From: a virus
Direction: 5' to 3' (one strand)
DNA length: 36,311 nt
IMG/VR virus record: IMGVR_UViG_3300042485_000814
Span: 1 to 36,311 of that record
How positions within the stretch are numbered: position 1 is the first letter of the stretch; each line of letters starts with the position of its first letter. The notes under the pieces are model-generated. The model saw nothing but the letters and a program-made list of their open reading frames with translations, ran no database searches and was not told where the DNA came from. Position numbers and translations under genes: made by a program. This document shows positions 15,172-22,144 of the stretch, in pieces.

Positions 15172-15738
15172 ATGGCATCGCTGCACATCCTTGAGTCATC
15201 AATTGACCTCTTCTATGTGATCACCGACAGGGATGGCAACATCGTCACCACGAATGACCTATTCCGCGAGTACTCCAGCCACATAAAGCCCGGCAATATC
15301 CTCGACATCGCAGCGCAAGATAGCGACCGCGATGAACTGCTTGCAGCCATTCGCAAGGCGCAAAGCAAATCGCCTGACCCGATTCGGGCCTATGCAAAGA
15401 CTAAGCAGAAGATTGCATCCGAGCGTTTCAATATGTGGAATGTTTACGCGATTGTCGATATGCTGCACTTCATCGGCATTCAATTGGTCGATGTTACTTC
15501 CATCAGCAACCACGAATATGAACGGCAAAAGATGCTTCTCGAAGAGTTTAGATTCACCCTATCGCACGAACTTCGTCAGCCGTTGACATCGATTGGCGGC
15601 TTGGTGAAGATGATAAATGAGCATACGTGGGCAACCGATCAGGAGCGCGATGGGGTGATGAAGATGCTCGAAGATAGTGTTGAAAAGCTCGACAATGTGA
15701 TTCGGCTATTGGTCAAAAAAGCAACAAGGCAACTATGA
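15172..15738 (+). CDS. PAS + HisKA (DHp) protein lacking the kinase ATPase domain
   Basis: A 188-residue protein. Residues about 5-110 read as a PAS sensor fold (LFYVITDRDGNIVTTNDLFREY ... HFIGIQLVDVTSI). Residues about 115-185 form the two-helix dimerisation/phosphoacceptor domain of sensor histidine kinases, with H-box FTLSHELRQPLTSIGG and the acceptor His132. The second helix (RDGVMKMLEDSVEKLDNVIRLL) is complete and the protein stops right after it, so the HATPase_c catalytic domain (N, G1, G2 boxes) is missing. There is no membrane segment, so it should be cytoplasmic. A further in-frame ATG at 15109 lies upstream of the promoter. Role in a phage unknown; interference with host signalling is inferred. 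Confidence 0.8.
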   Translation: MASLHILESSIDLFYVITDRDGNIVTTNDLFREYSSHIKPGNILDIAAQDSDRDELLAAIRKAQSKSPDPIRAYAKTKQKIASERFNMWNVYAIVDMLHFIGIQLVDVTSISNHEYERQKMLLEEFRFTLSHELRQPLTSIGGLVKMINEHTWATDQERDGVMKMLEDSVEKLDNVIRLLVKKATRQL

Positions 15739-15920
15739 GCAACCTACCGGCCACCGATTGCGAATGCGATGAGCGCTTGGTAAAGGTGCTGGCAGTTTAC
15801 ATAGCCGAGAAGTCGATGCCGATTAAGGTGGCGGGCGATATATTGCTCAACGAGCTTAGAGATAAGAGCACGTACCTCAAACGATTAAACGAACTGATAA
15901 AATGCAGCAAAGCAACGTAA
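15735..15920 (+). CDS. Small unknown protein (61 aa)
   Basis: Starts by 4-nt overlap with the PAS-DHp gene and ends 18 nt inside the next gene. It begins MSNLPATDCECDERLVKVL and is mostly helical. Tight coupling suggests joint expression with the PAS-DHp protein, though any partnership is unproven. Confidence 0.5.
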   Translation: MSNLPATDCECDERLVKVLAVYIAEKSMPIKVAGDILLNELRDKSTYLKRLNELIKCSKAT

Positions 15921-16546
15921 CCAGTCTCAGCCTGTTGGCAATATGCCTATTTCTTTTGCTGCTATTGATGCGCACTTGCGGAGCATTAGGCGAGGCTGAA
16001 AGCAATGCGATGTATCTCGATTCGCTCAATAATGAGTATGTGGTGCGCATCAATCAGGACAGCACATGGATGTACTCGCAATCGATTCAGCTGGCAATTG
16101 CAGGGGCAAGGATTAAAGCACTCGAGCTGCGTGAGCCTGAAGTGGTGATACGCTACCAAACGCGGACCAAGGTGGTGACGCAAATAGAGCTTGGCGAGAC
16201 CGTGTACATTGACAGCTTTCCGCACCTTCGCCTGCCGCGTTACTTCCATCGGCCGGGTAAGTGGCTCGAGATAGGTGGGCAAATTAACCGCTTAGGACGG
16301 CTTCAGTTGGACTCAATTATTATTCCTGTAAGTTATACCGTTGCAATCGGAGATACGTTGCGTAAGGGCTTCCTATCGCGTAAGCGTGATAAGGTTGTAA
16401 GGCTTGGCATCGATAACCCTTATGTGACTGTTACCGGAATGAACAATATAATCGTGGCCCAGCCGCCTAAGAAGTGGTATGAGACACGCGCATTCGCTTT
16501 CGCACTTGGTGGCATTACAGGATTCGCAATTGGTCGCGCAAAATAA
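15902..16546 (+). CDS. Membrane-anchored protein of the lysis region, possible spanin-like
   Basis: A 214-residue protein with an N-terminal membrane helix (LSLLAICLFLLLLLM), a periplasmic-type middle containing a helical stretch and a beta region (IRYQTRTKVVTQIELGETVYID), and a second hydrophobic segment at the C terminus (AFAFALGGITGFAIG). This plan resembles proteins found beside lysis genes in Bacteroidetes phages (DUF6808/DUF6549-like), where a spanin role has been suspected. It is the last gene before the early promoter. Confidence 0.5.
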   Translation: MQQSNVTSLSLLAICLFLLLLLMRTCGALGEAESNAMYLDSLNNEYVVRINQDSTWMYSQSIQLAIAGARIKALELREPEVVIRYQTRTKVVTQIELGETVYIDSFPHLRLPRYFHRPGKWLEIGGQINRLGRLQLDSIIIPVSYTVAIGDTLRKGFLSRKRDKVVRLGIDNPYVTVTGMNNIIVAQPPKKWYETRAFAFALGGITGFAIGRAK

Positions 16547-16601
16547 TTGCGTTGTAAATCAGCGCTTTATAAATTAATTTGCTTTTTTCTTTGTTCGTGT
16601 A

Positions 16602-16631
16602 TTGCAGGTTCAAATAAAGTTTGTATGTTTG
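16602..16631 (+). promoter_or_regulatory. Strong early promoter P1 (TTG-N19-TATGTTTG)
   Basis: TTG at 16602-16604 and TATGTTTG at 16624-16631 are separated by exactly 19 nt, the Bacteroidetes consensus spacing. The element and its leader (GTTAAACA...ACACTTAAACATTCACACC before the ATG) closely match the promoter and leader at 22812-22869. It starts the early region. Confidence 0.85.
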
Positions 16632-16667
16632 CAGTGTTAAACAATCACACACTTAAACATTCACACC

Positions 16668-16880
16668 ATGAGAACAGTAACACTACAAATGATTGACGAA
16701 CTAACAGGCGAAACAGTTAGCAGAACAATCGACGCAACCAACGCATACTCTAACGGAGAATATTGCTGGGAGCTTAAAGGCGAAAACGAGCAACGTAAAA
16801 ATTTAAACGATTGGATTTTAGACCGTGGCAATAAACAGCACGAAACTATTTTAACCCTTGTTTCTTGGTCATTCAACTAA
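16668..16880 (+). CDS. Small early protein (70 aa)
   Basis: First gene behind early promoter P1, with an A/C-rich leader and no Shine-Dalgarno. The product starts MRTVTLQMIDELTGETVSRTI and is mixed alpha/beta, with a Trp-rich C-terminal half. It resembles no family I can name. First genes behind strong early promoters often act on the host, which is only a suggestion here. Confidence 0.6.
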   Translation: MRTVTLQMIDELTGETVSRTIDATNAYSNGEYCWELKGENEQRKNLNDWILDRGNKQHETILTLVSWSFN

Positions 16881-16887
16881 CCACCAC

Positions 16888-16906
16888 GGGCGGCTAACAA
16901 CCGCCC
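16888..16906 (+). promoter_or_regulatory. GGGCGG hairpin, copy 1
   Basis: GGGCGG (16888-16893) and CCGCCC (16901-16906) form a 6-bp all-GC stem around CTAACAA, just after the stop at 16880. It is followed by TTTCATCTT, a poor T-tract. Closely related hairpins follow the genes ending at 18180 and 23058. Confidence 0.65.
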
Positions 16907-16923
16907 TTTCATCTTAAACTTTC

Positions 16924-16944
16924 AAACCTTTATACACTTACACA
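16924..16944 (+). repeat. Repeated leader motif, copy 1
   Basis: AAACCTTTATACAC followed by TTACACA directly precedes the ATG at 16945. The same 14-mer precedes the ATG at 17190. The A/C-rich character matches the leaders at 16668 and 22870, so this may be a Shine-Dalgarno-free translation start signal. Confidence 0.55.
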
Positions 16945-17169
16945 ATGAACACAATCACACAAATTACCGCAATTACCAAGTCAGGCATGAACCTAATTTG
17001 GCACGAGACGATGAACGATTTCATCGCTTACGAACTCGAGGTTCCAAACACCGACCTCTCAGAGCTTCCAATCGCAAAGGCAAAGGCAGCACAGTACCCA
17101 CTAATCGTTGAAGTATCAGCCGTCATAATTGATGCCGACACTTACCAACTAATCGAAGTAATCAAGTAA
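16945..17169 (+). CDS. Small early protein (74 aa)
   Basis: Second gene of the early operon. It is acidic to neutral, with strand-like stretches (QITAITKSGMNLIWH, YPLIVEVSAVIIDADTYQLIEV). No family recognised. Its start lies right behind the repeated A/C-rich leader motif. Confidence 0.55.
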   Translation: MNTITQITAITKSGMNLIWHETMNDFIAYELEVPNTDLSELPIAKAKAAQYPLIVEVSAVIIDADTYQLIEVIK

Positions 17170-17175
17170 TTTTTT

Positions 17176-17189
17176 AAACCTTTATACAC
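17176..17189 (+). repeat. Repeated leader motif, copy 2
   Basis: AAACCTTTATACAC abuts the ATG at 17190 and repeats the 14-mer at 16924-16937. Confidence 0.55.
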
Positions 17190-17489
17190 ATGGACACAAG
17201 TACCACTTTTCAAAACTACGAGCGCACAGAGTTCTACCATTACGATCACCTCAGCGGTGTTATGACCTTGCTCGTTTCACACGGATGCCAAAAGGGCATT
17301 CACACACGCTGCGATTCAGGCGCAGCAAATATGGCGCGTAAGTTTCACCGCGAGCAATTCGAGGGCGTACCAGCCGAGCATCGACTATTCGAGCCACTAT
17401 CTCGCGCTGATTACATTGATAGGTTTACCAGCGTAATCGATGGCATCAATCGCGATTTGATTCACTCAATGGAATCCGATAACCTTTAA
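17190..17489 (+). CDS. Small early protein (99 aa)
   Basis: Polar and His/Arg-rich, with HYDHLSGVMTLLVSHGCQKGIHTRC in the first half and a helical end (YIDRFTSVIDGINRDLIHSM). The Cys/His spacing is suggestive of metal binding but fits no motif I know. Precedes the SSB-like gene in the same operon. Confidence 0.55.
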   Translation: MDTSTTFQNYERTEFYHYDHLSGVMTLLVSHGCQKGIHTRCDSGAANMARKFHREQFEGVPAEHRLFEPLSRADYIDRFTSVIDGINRDLIHSMESDNL

Positions 17490-17514
17490 TCTTTAACTAT
17501 TAAACATTTATATC

Positions 17515-18180
17515 ATGGCTTTAACAGCACCAATCGGCGGTTCATCGAATCGCCAAATCGCACCCGAAGGCAGCTACCCTGCACGCTGCTATCAAATCAT
17601 TGACCTCGGAACCACTGAGCAGGGCGGTAACTTTCCCGGTAAAAAGCGAAAAGTTCAATTCCTATTCGAGCTACCTACCGAGCTTGCAGTATTCGATGAA
17701 GCTAAAGGCAGTCAGCCGTACTACGTGCGCAGCATCTACACGCTTTCGATGAATGAGAAAGCATTACTACGCCGCGACCTTTCGGCGTGGCTTGGTAAAA
17801 AGTTAAGCGATGCCGAGGCAGCAAAGCTCGACATATTCAAGATGCTCGGAAAGACTGGCATGGTTAACATTGCTCACGTAACGAAAGGCGAGAATACCTA
17901 CGCAAACATTATCAGCTTCGCGCCGCTGATGAAGGGCTACGAATGCCCAGCAGCAATCAATGAGGCATTCACCTACACGCCAACCGCGCACGATCAAGAA
18001 GTATTCTCGAAGCTGCCCGAGTTTATTCAGGATAAGATTAAAGAATCGGATGAATACATCGCAATGAGCCGCAACGAGCAAAGGTCAGCGTTCAATAAAC
18101 CGCCGCAAAACATTGAAGAGCTGCCGGACATTGACGATATCTTTGGGCAGAAAGCGGCGAATGATTTACCTTGGGATTAA
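17515..18180 (+). CDS. Single-stranded-DNA-binding-like replication protein
   Basis: A 221-residue protein. EGSYPARCYQIIDLGTTEQGG followed by KKRKVQFLFELP and later YANIISFAPLM is a beta-rich pattern like the phage SSB/DUF669-type proteins. The extreme C terminus is acidic and ends NDLPWD, like the partner-binding acidic tip of SSB (D-D-x-P-F/W). It likely coats single-stranded DNA during replication or recombination and recruits partners through its tail. It is followed by a GGGGCGG hairpin. Confidence 0.65.
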   Translation: MALTAPIGGSSNRQIAPEGSYPARCYQIIDLGTTEQGGNFPGKKRKVQFLFELPTELAVFDEAKGSQPYYVRSIYTLSMNEKALLRRDLSAWLGKKLSDAEAAKLDIFKMLGKTGMVNIAHVTKGENTYANIISFAPLMKGYECPAAINEAFTYTPTAHDQEVFSKLPEFIQDKIKESDEYIAMSRNEQRSAFNKPPQNIEELPDIDDIFGQKAANDLPWD

Positions 18181-18193
18181 TTGAAATAAATAA

Positions 18194-18214
18194 GGGGCGG
18201 TAAAGCGCCGCCCC
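18194..18214 (+). promoter_or_regulatory. GGGGCGG hairpin, copy 2
   Basis: GGGGCGG (18194-18200) pairs with CCGCCCC (18208-18214) around TAAAGCG, a 7-bp all-GC stem 14 nt after the stop at 18180. No T-run follows (TCTCACAC). It could be a weak or factor-assisted terminator, a processing site or an mRNA 3' cap. Confidence 0.65.
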
Positions 18215-18236
18215 TCTCACACTAATAGAAACAAAC

Positions 18237-18896
18237 ATGAACACTTTGACAAAGGTACAAATACCAATCGAGAAAATATACATCGCGATTAATTCGCCTA
18301 AAACATTAAACGCGCAATCTCTAATCGCTGCGAACAAAGGTATACTGATTAACAACGTGAGTGAATACAACGCAATGACTGCCTGCGTTAAGGAGGTAAG
18401 CGATGCAGTTAAGGCAATCGAAGCAGCGCGTAAGGAAGTAACAATGCCGCTCGATGCTTTCAAAAAGGAATTGATGAAGCTCGAAAAGGATAGCATCGCA
18501 CCGCTCAACGAGTTTATCGAATCAGCAAAGCAGCGCATGGTGGATTACCATGAGAAGCTCGCAGTTGAGCGGGCTGCGGCTGAAGCAAAGTTGAAAGCCG
18601 AAGCAGAGGCATCAATGCGACAAGCTGAATCAATAGGCGATATTATGGCATCGTTTACTGATAGCCTATACACTACCAGCGTTGAGACGAATCACACTAA
18701 GAACGTGCGCACAACCATTAAGGCGCGCACCAATGGCGAGGTGGACTGGTTGAAGGTGCTATCTGTTCAATTCGCATTCGGCAACCTAACCGCTGAAGAC
18801 CTATTGACCGGGCTTCCGAAAGCGATGAAGGAGCTCGGGGTGGATAGCATCGATGGCATTGAACTTTACGAAACTAAAACTCAAATAATCAGATAA
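18237..18896 (+). CDS. Coiled-coil early protein (219 aa)
   Basis: Residues about 45-130 are a long heptad-rich helix (VKAIEAARKEVTMPLDAFKKELMKLEKD ... RAAAEAKLKAEAEASMRQAE), followed by a compact C-terminal domain ending IELYETKTQIIR. Such proteins often lie near SSB and exonuclease genes in phage recombination modules, so a role in DNA recombination or replication is possible. No catalytic motif. Confidence 0.6.
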   Translation: MNTLTKVQIPIEKIYIAINSPKTLNAQSLIAANKGILINNVSEYNAMTACVKEVSDAVKAIEAARKEVTMPLDAFKKELMKLEKDSIAPLNEFIESAKQRMVDYHEKLAVERAAAEAKLKAEAEASMRQAESIGDIMASFTDSLYTTSVETNHTKNVRTTIKARTNGEVDWLKVLSVQFAFGNLTAEDLLTGLPKAMKELGVDSIDGIELYETKTQIIR

Positions 18897-18898
18897 TC

Positions 18899-19387
18899 AT
18901 GGAAACAAATCAGAAAAGCAAACTTTTTGCTGCAATGGCAACAAGGCCAACGGTCTCAATTAAGAAACACCTTGCCGAGCAAAAACAAGAGCAAGAGCAA
19001 AAGAAATCAACAGCGGCCATTAGAGGCGTACTAAAAAATGGAAATGCTTATAAATTTACAAAGTATAAGCATGAAGAAATCATAGCTATGCTTGAAAAGG
19101 TAAGACAAAAAACGCCTTTTAGCCATAAAAATTTTAGTGTTGCCCTTGGATTTGGTTCTTCTACATATAGCAACTGGGTTGTAGGTTCGCGCTTTAGCCG
19201 AAAATCATATATTCAAGTTATGCAGAAAGCAGCCGAAATTAATGAGCAATGCAATAAACAAGGTCAGCTATCGCTTGGGGTTGAAAAGCCTACCTATGGC
19301 GTAATAACACTCGAAGCCGCAATTCAAATGGTTAAGGACGCCGGATATAGGGTTTACAAACGCATTGAAAACTGGGAGGAAATCTAA
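18899..19387 (+). CDS. Helix-turn-helix-like protein (162 aa)
   Basis: The N terminus (1-55) is a polar linker rich in Gln/Lys/Glu. Residues about 60-115 (HEEIIAMLEKVRQKTPFSHKNFSVALGFGSSTYSNWVVGSRFSRKSYIQVMQKA) read as a Cro/C1-like helix-turn-helix, with FSVALGFGSSTYSNWV as helices two and three. It may regulate early or late transcription. The gene is clearly more A+T-rich than its neighbours, a sign of separate origin. Starts 2 nt after the previous stop. Confidence 0.6.
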   Translation: METNQKSKLFAAMATRPTVSIKKHLAEQKQEQEQKKSTAAIRGVLKNGNAYKFTKYKHEEIIAMLEKVRQKTPFSHKNFSVALGFGSSTYSNWVVGSRFSRKSYIQVMQKAAEINEQCNKQGQLSLGVEKPTYGVITLEAAIQMVKDAGYRVYKRIENWEEI

Positions 19388-19818
19388 TGAAAATCAACGA
19401 AAACTCAGCCTACATTGAGGACACTTGCGGCAATAGGATAATCGTAAATCGCAACAATCAGAGGTTAACCGTATCGATTCAATTAGCCAACAACGAATTA
19501 AACCCGAAGCCGAAATACATCGGGGACATCGACATGACCAGCCGCACGTTAATCGTTAAGCGCAGCCGGATGAAGCACTTGCTAATTAAGCGCAATGCCT
19601 ATGGACTAAATCATAAGCTAATCACAGAGGCAACGCGCTTCGATACGGTGCGCATCATTGATGAATTCTCGACATGGAACATACCGCGTGAGTTTATCGT
19701 TGAGCACGGCCAGCCTTTACTCTTTACAAGGTACTGCCATGAGCTGCAAATATTCATATCACTTGAACAGATTGAACAATTCAAAGAATCCAAACAACCC
19801 AAAGAACAAAAGCAATGA
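19387..19818 (+). CDS. Unknown early protein (143 aa)
   Basis: The ATG shares its A with the previous stop (TAATG). It has an N-terminal beta region (YIEDTCGNRIIVNRNNQRLTVSIQL), then RTLIVKRSRMKHLLIKRNAYGLNHKLI, a basic segment that could contact nucleic acid, then a mixed domain. The Lys/Gln-rich tail (ESKQPKEQKQ) is disordered. Not recognised. Confidence 0.55.
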   Translation: MKINENSAYIEDTCGNRIIVNRNNQRLTVSIQLANNELNPKPKYIGDIDMTSRTLIVKRSRMKHLLIKRNAYGLNHKLITEATRFDTVRIIDEFSTWNIPREFIVEHGQPLLFTRYCHELQIFISLEQIEQFKESKQPKEQKQ

Positions 19819-20054
19819 AAAAGAAAACAGCAACAGACTATTTCTACGATCGTGTCATCAAGATATTCATTGAGTACCATGAAAATGACGAAGCAAATGT
19901 AAATTTCAGCGAAGCAATAACCGAGGCATTCGAGCAGGCAAAAGCCATGGAAGTACAGCAAATTACTGAAGCATTCAATGAAGGTGCACTCGATTCTCTG
20001 CAATTAGGAAAAGAATATTATGCCTTTGTTTATGACACGCGAACAATACATTAA
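19815..20054 (+). CDS. Small helical phage protein (79 aa)
   Basis: Overlaps the previous gene by 4 nt. It carries FEQAKAMEVQQITEAFNEGALDSLQLGKEYY, a pattern (EQAK.ME..QI..A...G) I recognise from numerous small phage proteins of unknown role. Acidic and helical. The nuclease gene begins inside its end. Confidence 0.6.
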   Translation: MKKKTATDYFYDRVIKIFIEYHENDEANVNFSEAITEAFEQAKAMEVQQITEAFNEGALDSLQLGKEYYAFVYDTRTIH

Positions 20055-20604
20055 GCACCCAGCAACGAGCGCGAGCCGTATCAAACGCCACTATACAGGC
20101 GATATAAGCTACGCACAAGCCGCGCTCGATGCCGGTGCTGCGTTTCACTTTGACCTACTCGAACAGCCATTCATTAAGATGCCTGAACCTGTGCGCAATG
20201 TTTACACAGCGATTAACGAATTGCCGATGCTTGCGCGACTATTTAATGAATCTGAGCACGAATACATAAAGCTCGGAAGCATTGAGGTAAACGGCATTGA
20301 GCGCGAGGCGAAGGGAATGATGGACTTGTGCTGGATAAGCGAGGGTATTATTGCCGATGTTAAAACCACAAGCGCGCCAACGATGCAGGCCTTCGCCGAG
20401 GATATGATACGGCACCTCAACCACGTTCAGGCGGTATGGTATTCGATGCTAATGGGCTTCAACCCTGCGAACTTTTACTACATCGGCATACCGCCAAAGG
20501 TCAAGCAGTCTGGTAAGTTCAGCGACCTCTACCTATACCGGCACAATGCGCTCGAGATTGAGAACGCGAAGCAGTTAATAAGTAAATACTTCGAGCAATT
20601 ATGA
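20020..20604 (+). CDS. PD-(D/E)XK nuclease (exonuclease VIII / RecB-like)
   Basis: A 194-residue protein. KGMMDLCWISEGIIADVKTTSAP gives Asp102, Asp113 and Lys115, the D...D-x-K catalytic core, and QAVWY (Gln137, Tyr141) matches the QxxxY motif of the RecB/lambda-exonuclease clade. The N-terminal REQYIKHPATSASRIK resembles the RecE exonuclease-domain opening. It probably resects double-stranded DNA ends during recombination or replication. An AGGA lies about 11 nt ahead of the ATG at 20020, so that start is used; ATG 20032 is an alternative. Confidence 0.8.
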   Translation: MPLFMTREQYIKHPATSASRIKRHYTGDISYAQAALDAGAAFHFDLLEQPFIKMPEPVRNVYTAINELPMLARLFNESEHEYIKLGSIEVNGIEREAKGMMDLCWISEGIIADVKTTSAPTMQAFAEDMIRHLNHVQAVWYSMLMGFNPANFYYIGIPPKVKQSGKFSDLYLYRHNALEIENAKQLISKYFEQL

Positions 20605-20837
20605 GCGCTGCACCTGACTTAGGCAACCTGAGCGAGTTCATCGACCACAACTATAAGAACGTGGCATCGTACCTCATGGCTTGCGGTTTCGATTATTATG
20701 AATCGAACTATAAATATCGGAAGTTCTACAACGATTATGAGAACAATCGCTGCATCGTTATTGACCTATACGATGATGCTGAACGCCTTAATAAGGTCGA
20801 GCTGGTACGAATGATTGATAAAGTGTATTCGAGATGA
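20601..20837 (+). CDS. Small unknown protein (78 aa)
   Basis: Overlaps by 4 nt with the nuclease before it and with the VRR-NUC gene after it. The product is rich in Tyr and Asn/Asp (YLMACGFDYYESNYKYRKFYNDYENN) and acidic. The close setting between two nucleases suggests an accessory role in DNA processing, unproven. Confidence 0.55.
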   Translation: MSAAPDLGNLSEFIDHNYKNVASYLMACGFDYYESNYKYRKFYNDYENNRCIVIDLYDDAERLNKVELVRMIDKVYSR

Positions 20838-21217
20838 GAAAGGCTAAAGAATCAGATATCTACTTTGCAATCGCGAAGTTTATGAAGCTAAAGCACCCGA
20901 GAGTACTATGGCGCTTCGACTTCAGCGCTGGCGTGAAGATGAGCATCGGGCAAGCGAAATCCCACAAGGGATTGAACCCTCATAGGGGCTACCCTGACCT
21001 GTTTATCTGCCAGCCATCGAACGGTTATGCCGGGCTATACATCGAGATTAAGAAAGAGGGCGAACGAACGCAGCGCAAGGATGGCACACTCTACGCCGAT
21101 CAGCACCTTGAAGAGCAACACGCAATGCTCAAACACCTTAACATGGTAGGCTATAAGGCCGTGTTCGGTATTGGGTTAATGGACTGCATTGAAATAATTG
21201 AAGAGTATTTGAGATAA
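20834..21217 (+). CDS. VRR-NUC domain nuclease
   Basis: A 127-residue single-domain protein. RGYPDLFIC (Asp55), YIEIKKEG (Glu71, Lys73) and EEQHAMLKHLNMVGYKA (Gln95) are the catalytic and structural landmarks of the VRR-NUC branch of PD-(D/E)XK nucleases, which includes stand-alone phage structure-specific or Holliday-junction endonucleases. Likely trims branched DNA before packaging. Overlaps the preceding gene by 4 nt. Confidence 0.85.
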   Translation: MRKAKESDIYFAIAKFMKLKHPRVLWRFDFSAGVKMSIGQAKSHKGLNPHRGYPDLFICQPSNGYAGLYIEIKKEGERTQRKDGTLYADQHLEEQHAMLKHLNMVGYKAVFGIGLMDCIEIIEEYLR

Positions 21218-21265
21218 ACTAAAAACAAAACTTCTGGGAGGAGTTATAAAACCCGATAAAAACAA

Positions 21266-22012
21266 ATGAATAATTACAAATTAGAACCAATGGTGAAGCA
21301 TAGTAACCAAGTTCACACGACAACCGATTACTTTTTGTTTAAGCCAATAGACGGCAATCGAAACAAAAACCTCTTACACATCAACAGGCTAAAAAAATCA
21401 ATGAATCAAAACTATTTGTTTACGGTAATTATTGTAAACGAAAAGTATGAGATTATTGATGGGCAGCATCGGTTTGAAGTAATACAGGAATTACAGCTAC
21501 CATTGCATTACATTATATGTTCCGGATATGGTCTCACCGAGGTGCATATACTCAATGCAAATTCAAAGACTTGGAACGCTGACGACTACTTAGAGGGCTA
21601 TTGTAAATTAGGATATAAAGACTATTTGATATTTGCTGATTTCAAACATAAATATCAGATAGGGCACAATGAGTGTATTTCATTGTTATCTAATTGGTCA
21701 TACTCTAACAGCGACAATACAAAAGAATTTTATGAGGGAAAATTTAAGGTAAAAAATTTAATGCTTGCAGAAGAGTATATTGAAAAAATATTAATGATTG
21801 AGCCGTATTATGCTGGCGTTCGTAGGCGAGCATTTGTTGGAGCGATGCTGCAACTATTCAGCAATAAAAACTTTGAGTTTACTGAGTTTTTGCAAAAGCT
21901 AAAAACGCAACCTACCGCTTTACAGGATTGCACCAGCGCAAGCAATTATAAGGTTCTTATTGAAGAGATTTACAACTATCGCAGGCGCGAAAAGGTTAAT
22001 CTTCGGTATTGA
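21266..22012 (+). CDS. ParB/Srx-like nuclease-fold protein (248 aa)
   Basis: IIDGQHRFEVIQEL (Asp65-Arg69) is the ParB/sulfiredoxin-fold signature, followed by PLHYIICSGYGLTEVHILNAN. The C-terminal 130 residues are helical and probably contact DNA or a partner. Such proteins bind or nick DNA, or use nucleotides, but the target here is unknown. The gene is much more A+T-rich than its neighbours and sits right before the structured RNA, so it may be an acquired unit. A 48-nt gap precedes it. Confidence 0.7.
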   Translation: MNNYKLEPMVKHSNQVHTTTDYFLFKPIDGNRNKNLLHINRLKKSMNQNYLFTVIIVNEKYEIIDGQHRFEVIQELQLPLHYIICSGYGLTEVHILNANSKTWNADDYLEGYCKLGYKDYLIFADFKHKYQIGHNECISLLSNWSYSNSDNTKEFYEGKFKVKNLMLAEEYIEKILMIEPYYAGVRRRAFVGAMLQLFSNKNFEFTEFLQKLKTQPTALQDCTSASNYKVLIEEIYNYRRREKVNLRY

Positions 22013-22021
22013 TTTATTTTG

Positions 22022-22029
22022 TATATTTG
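22022..22029 (+). promoter_or_regulatory. -7 promoter box (TATATTTG) of the structured RNA
   Basis: TATATTTG sits 9 nt after the stop at 22012 and 2 nt before the first stem of the folded element. No TTG is found at the usual distance, so the match is to the -7 box only. Confidence 0.6.
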
Positions 22030-22031
22030 AG

Positions 22032-22144
22032 CATTCGGTCGTGAGAACCCGAATGAGTTAAAAACATTTTAAGCCCTTTGGGGGCTGCGAGGCAAGGGTA
22101 AAACCAAGCCGTTCTCACCGCAGCCATCAAAGGGCATTTTTTTT
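22032..22144 (+). ncRNA. Structured small RNA or attenuator leader with possible pseudoknot
   Basis: Four helices can coexist. A: CATTCGG (22032-22038) with CCGAATG (22049-22055). B: GCCCTTTG (22073-22080) with CAAAGGGC (22128-22135). C: GGCTGCG (22083-22089) with CGCAGCC (22119-22125), stacked inside B across a 2x2 loop. K: the loop of A, GTGAGAAC (22041-22048), is perfectly complementary to GTTCTCAC (22111-22118), which abuts helix C. K would make a loop-to-hairpin pseudoknot. Eight T residues follow, then the ATG of the replication gene. No known RNA family is recognised. Confidence 0.7.
22073..22144 (+). terminator. Intrinsic terminator or attenuator directly before the start codon
   Basis: Helices B and C give 15 Watson-Crick pairs, and the outer stem is followed by A then eight T (22137-22144). 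The T-run abuts the ATG at 22145, so termination would stop transcription just before the replication gene, and the same stem would mask its translation start on readthrough RNA. Confidence 0.65.

Noticed and set aside
16540-16600. Terminator before the early promoter (CGCAA/TTGCG stem, later T-rich stretch)
   Set aside because: The stem is 5 bp, and the T-rich stretch is over 20 nt away from it.
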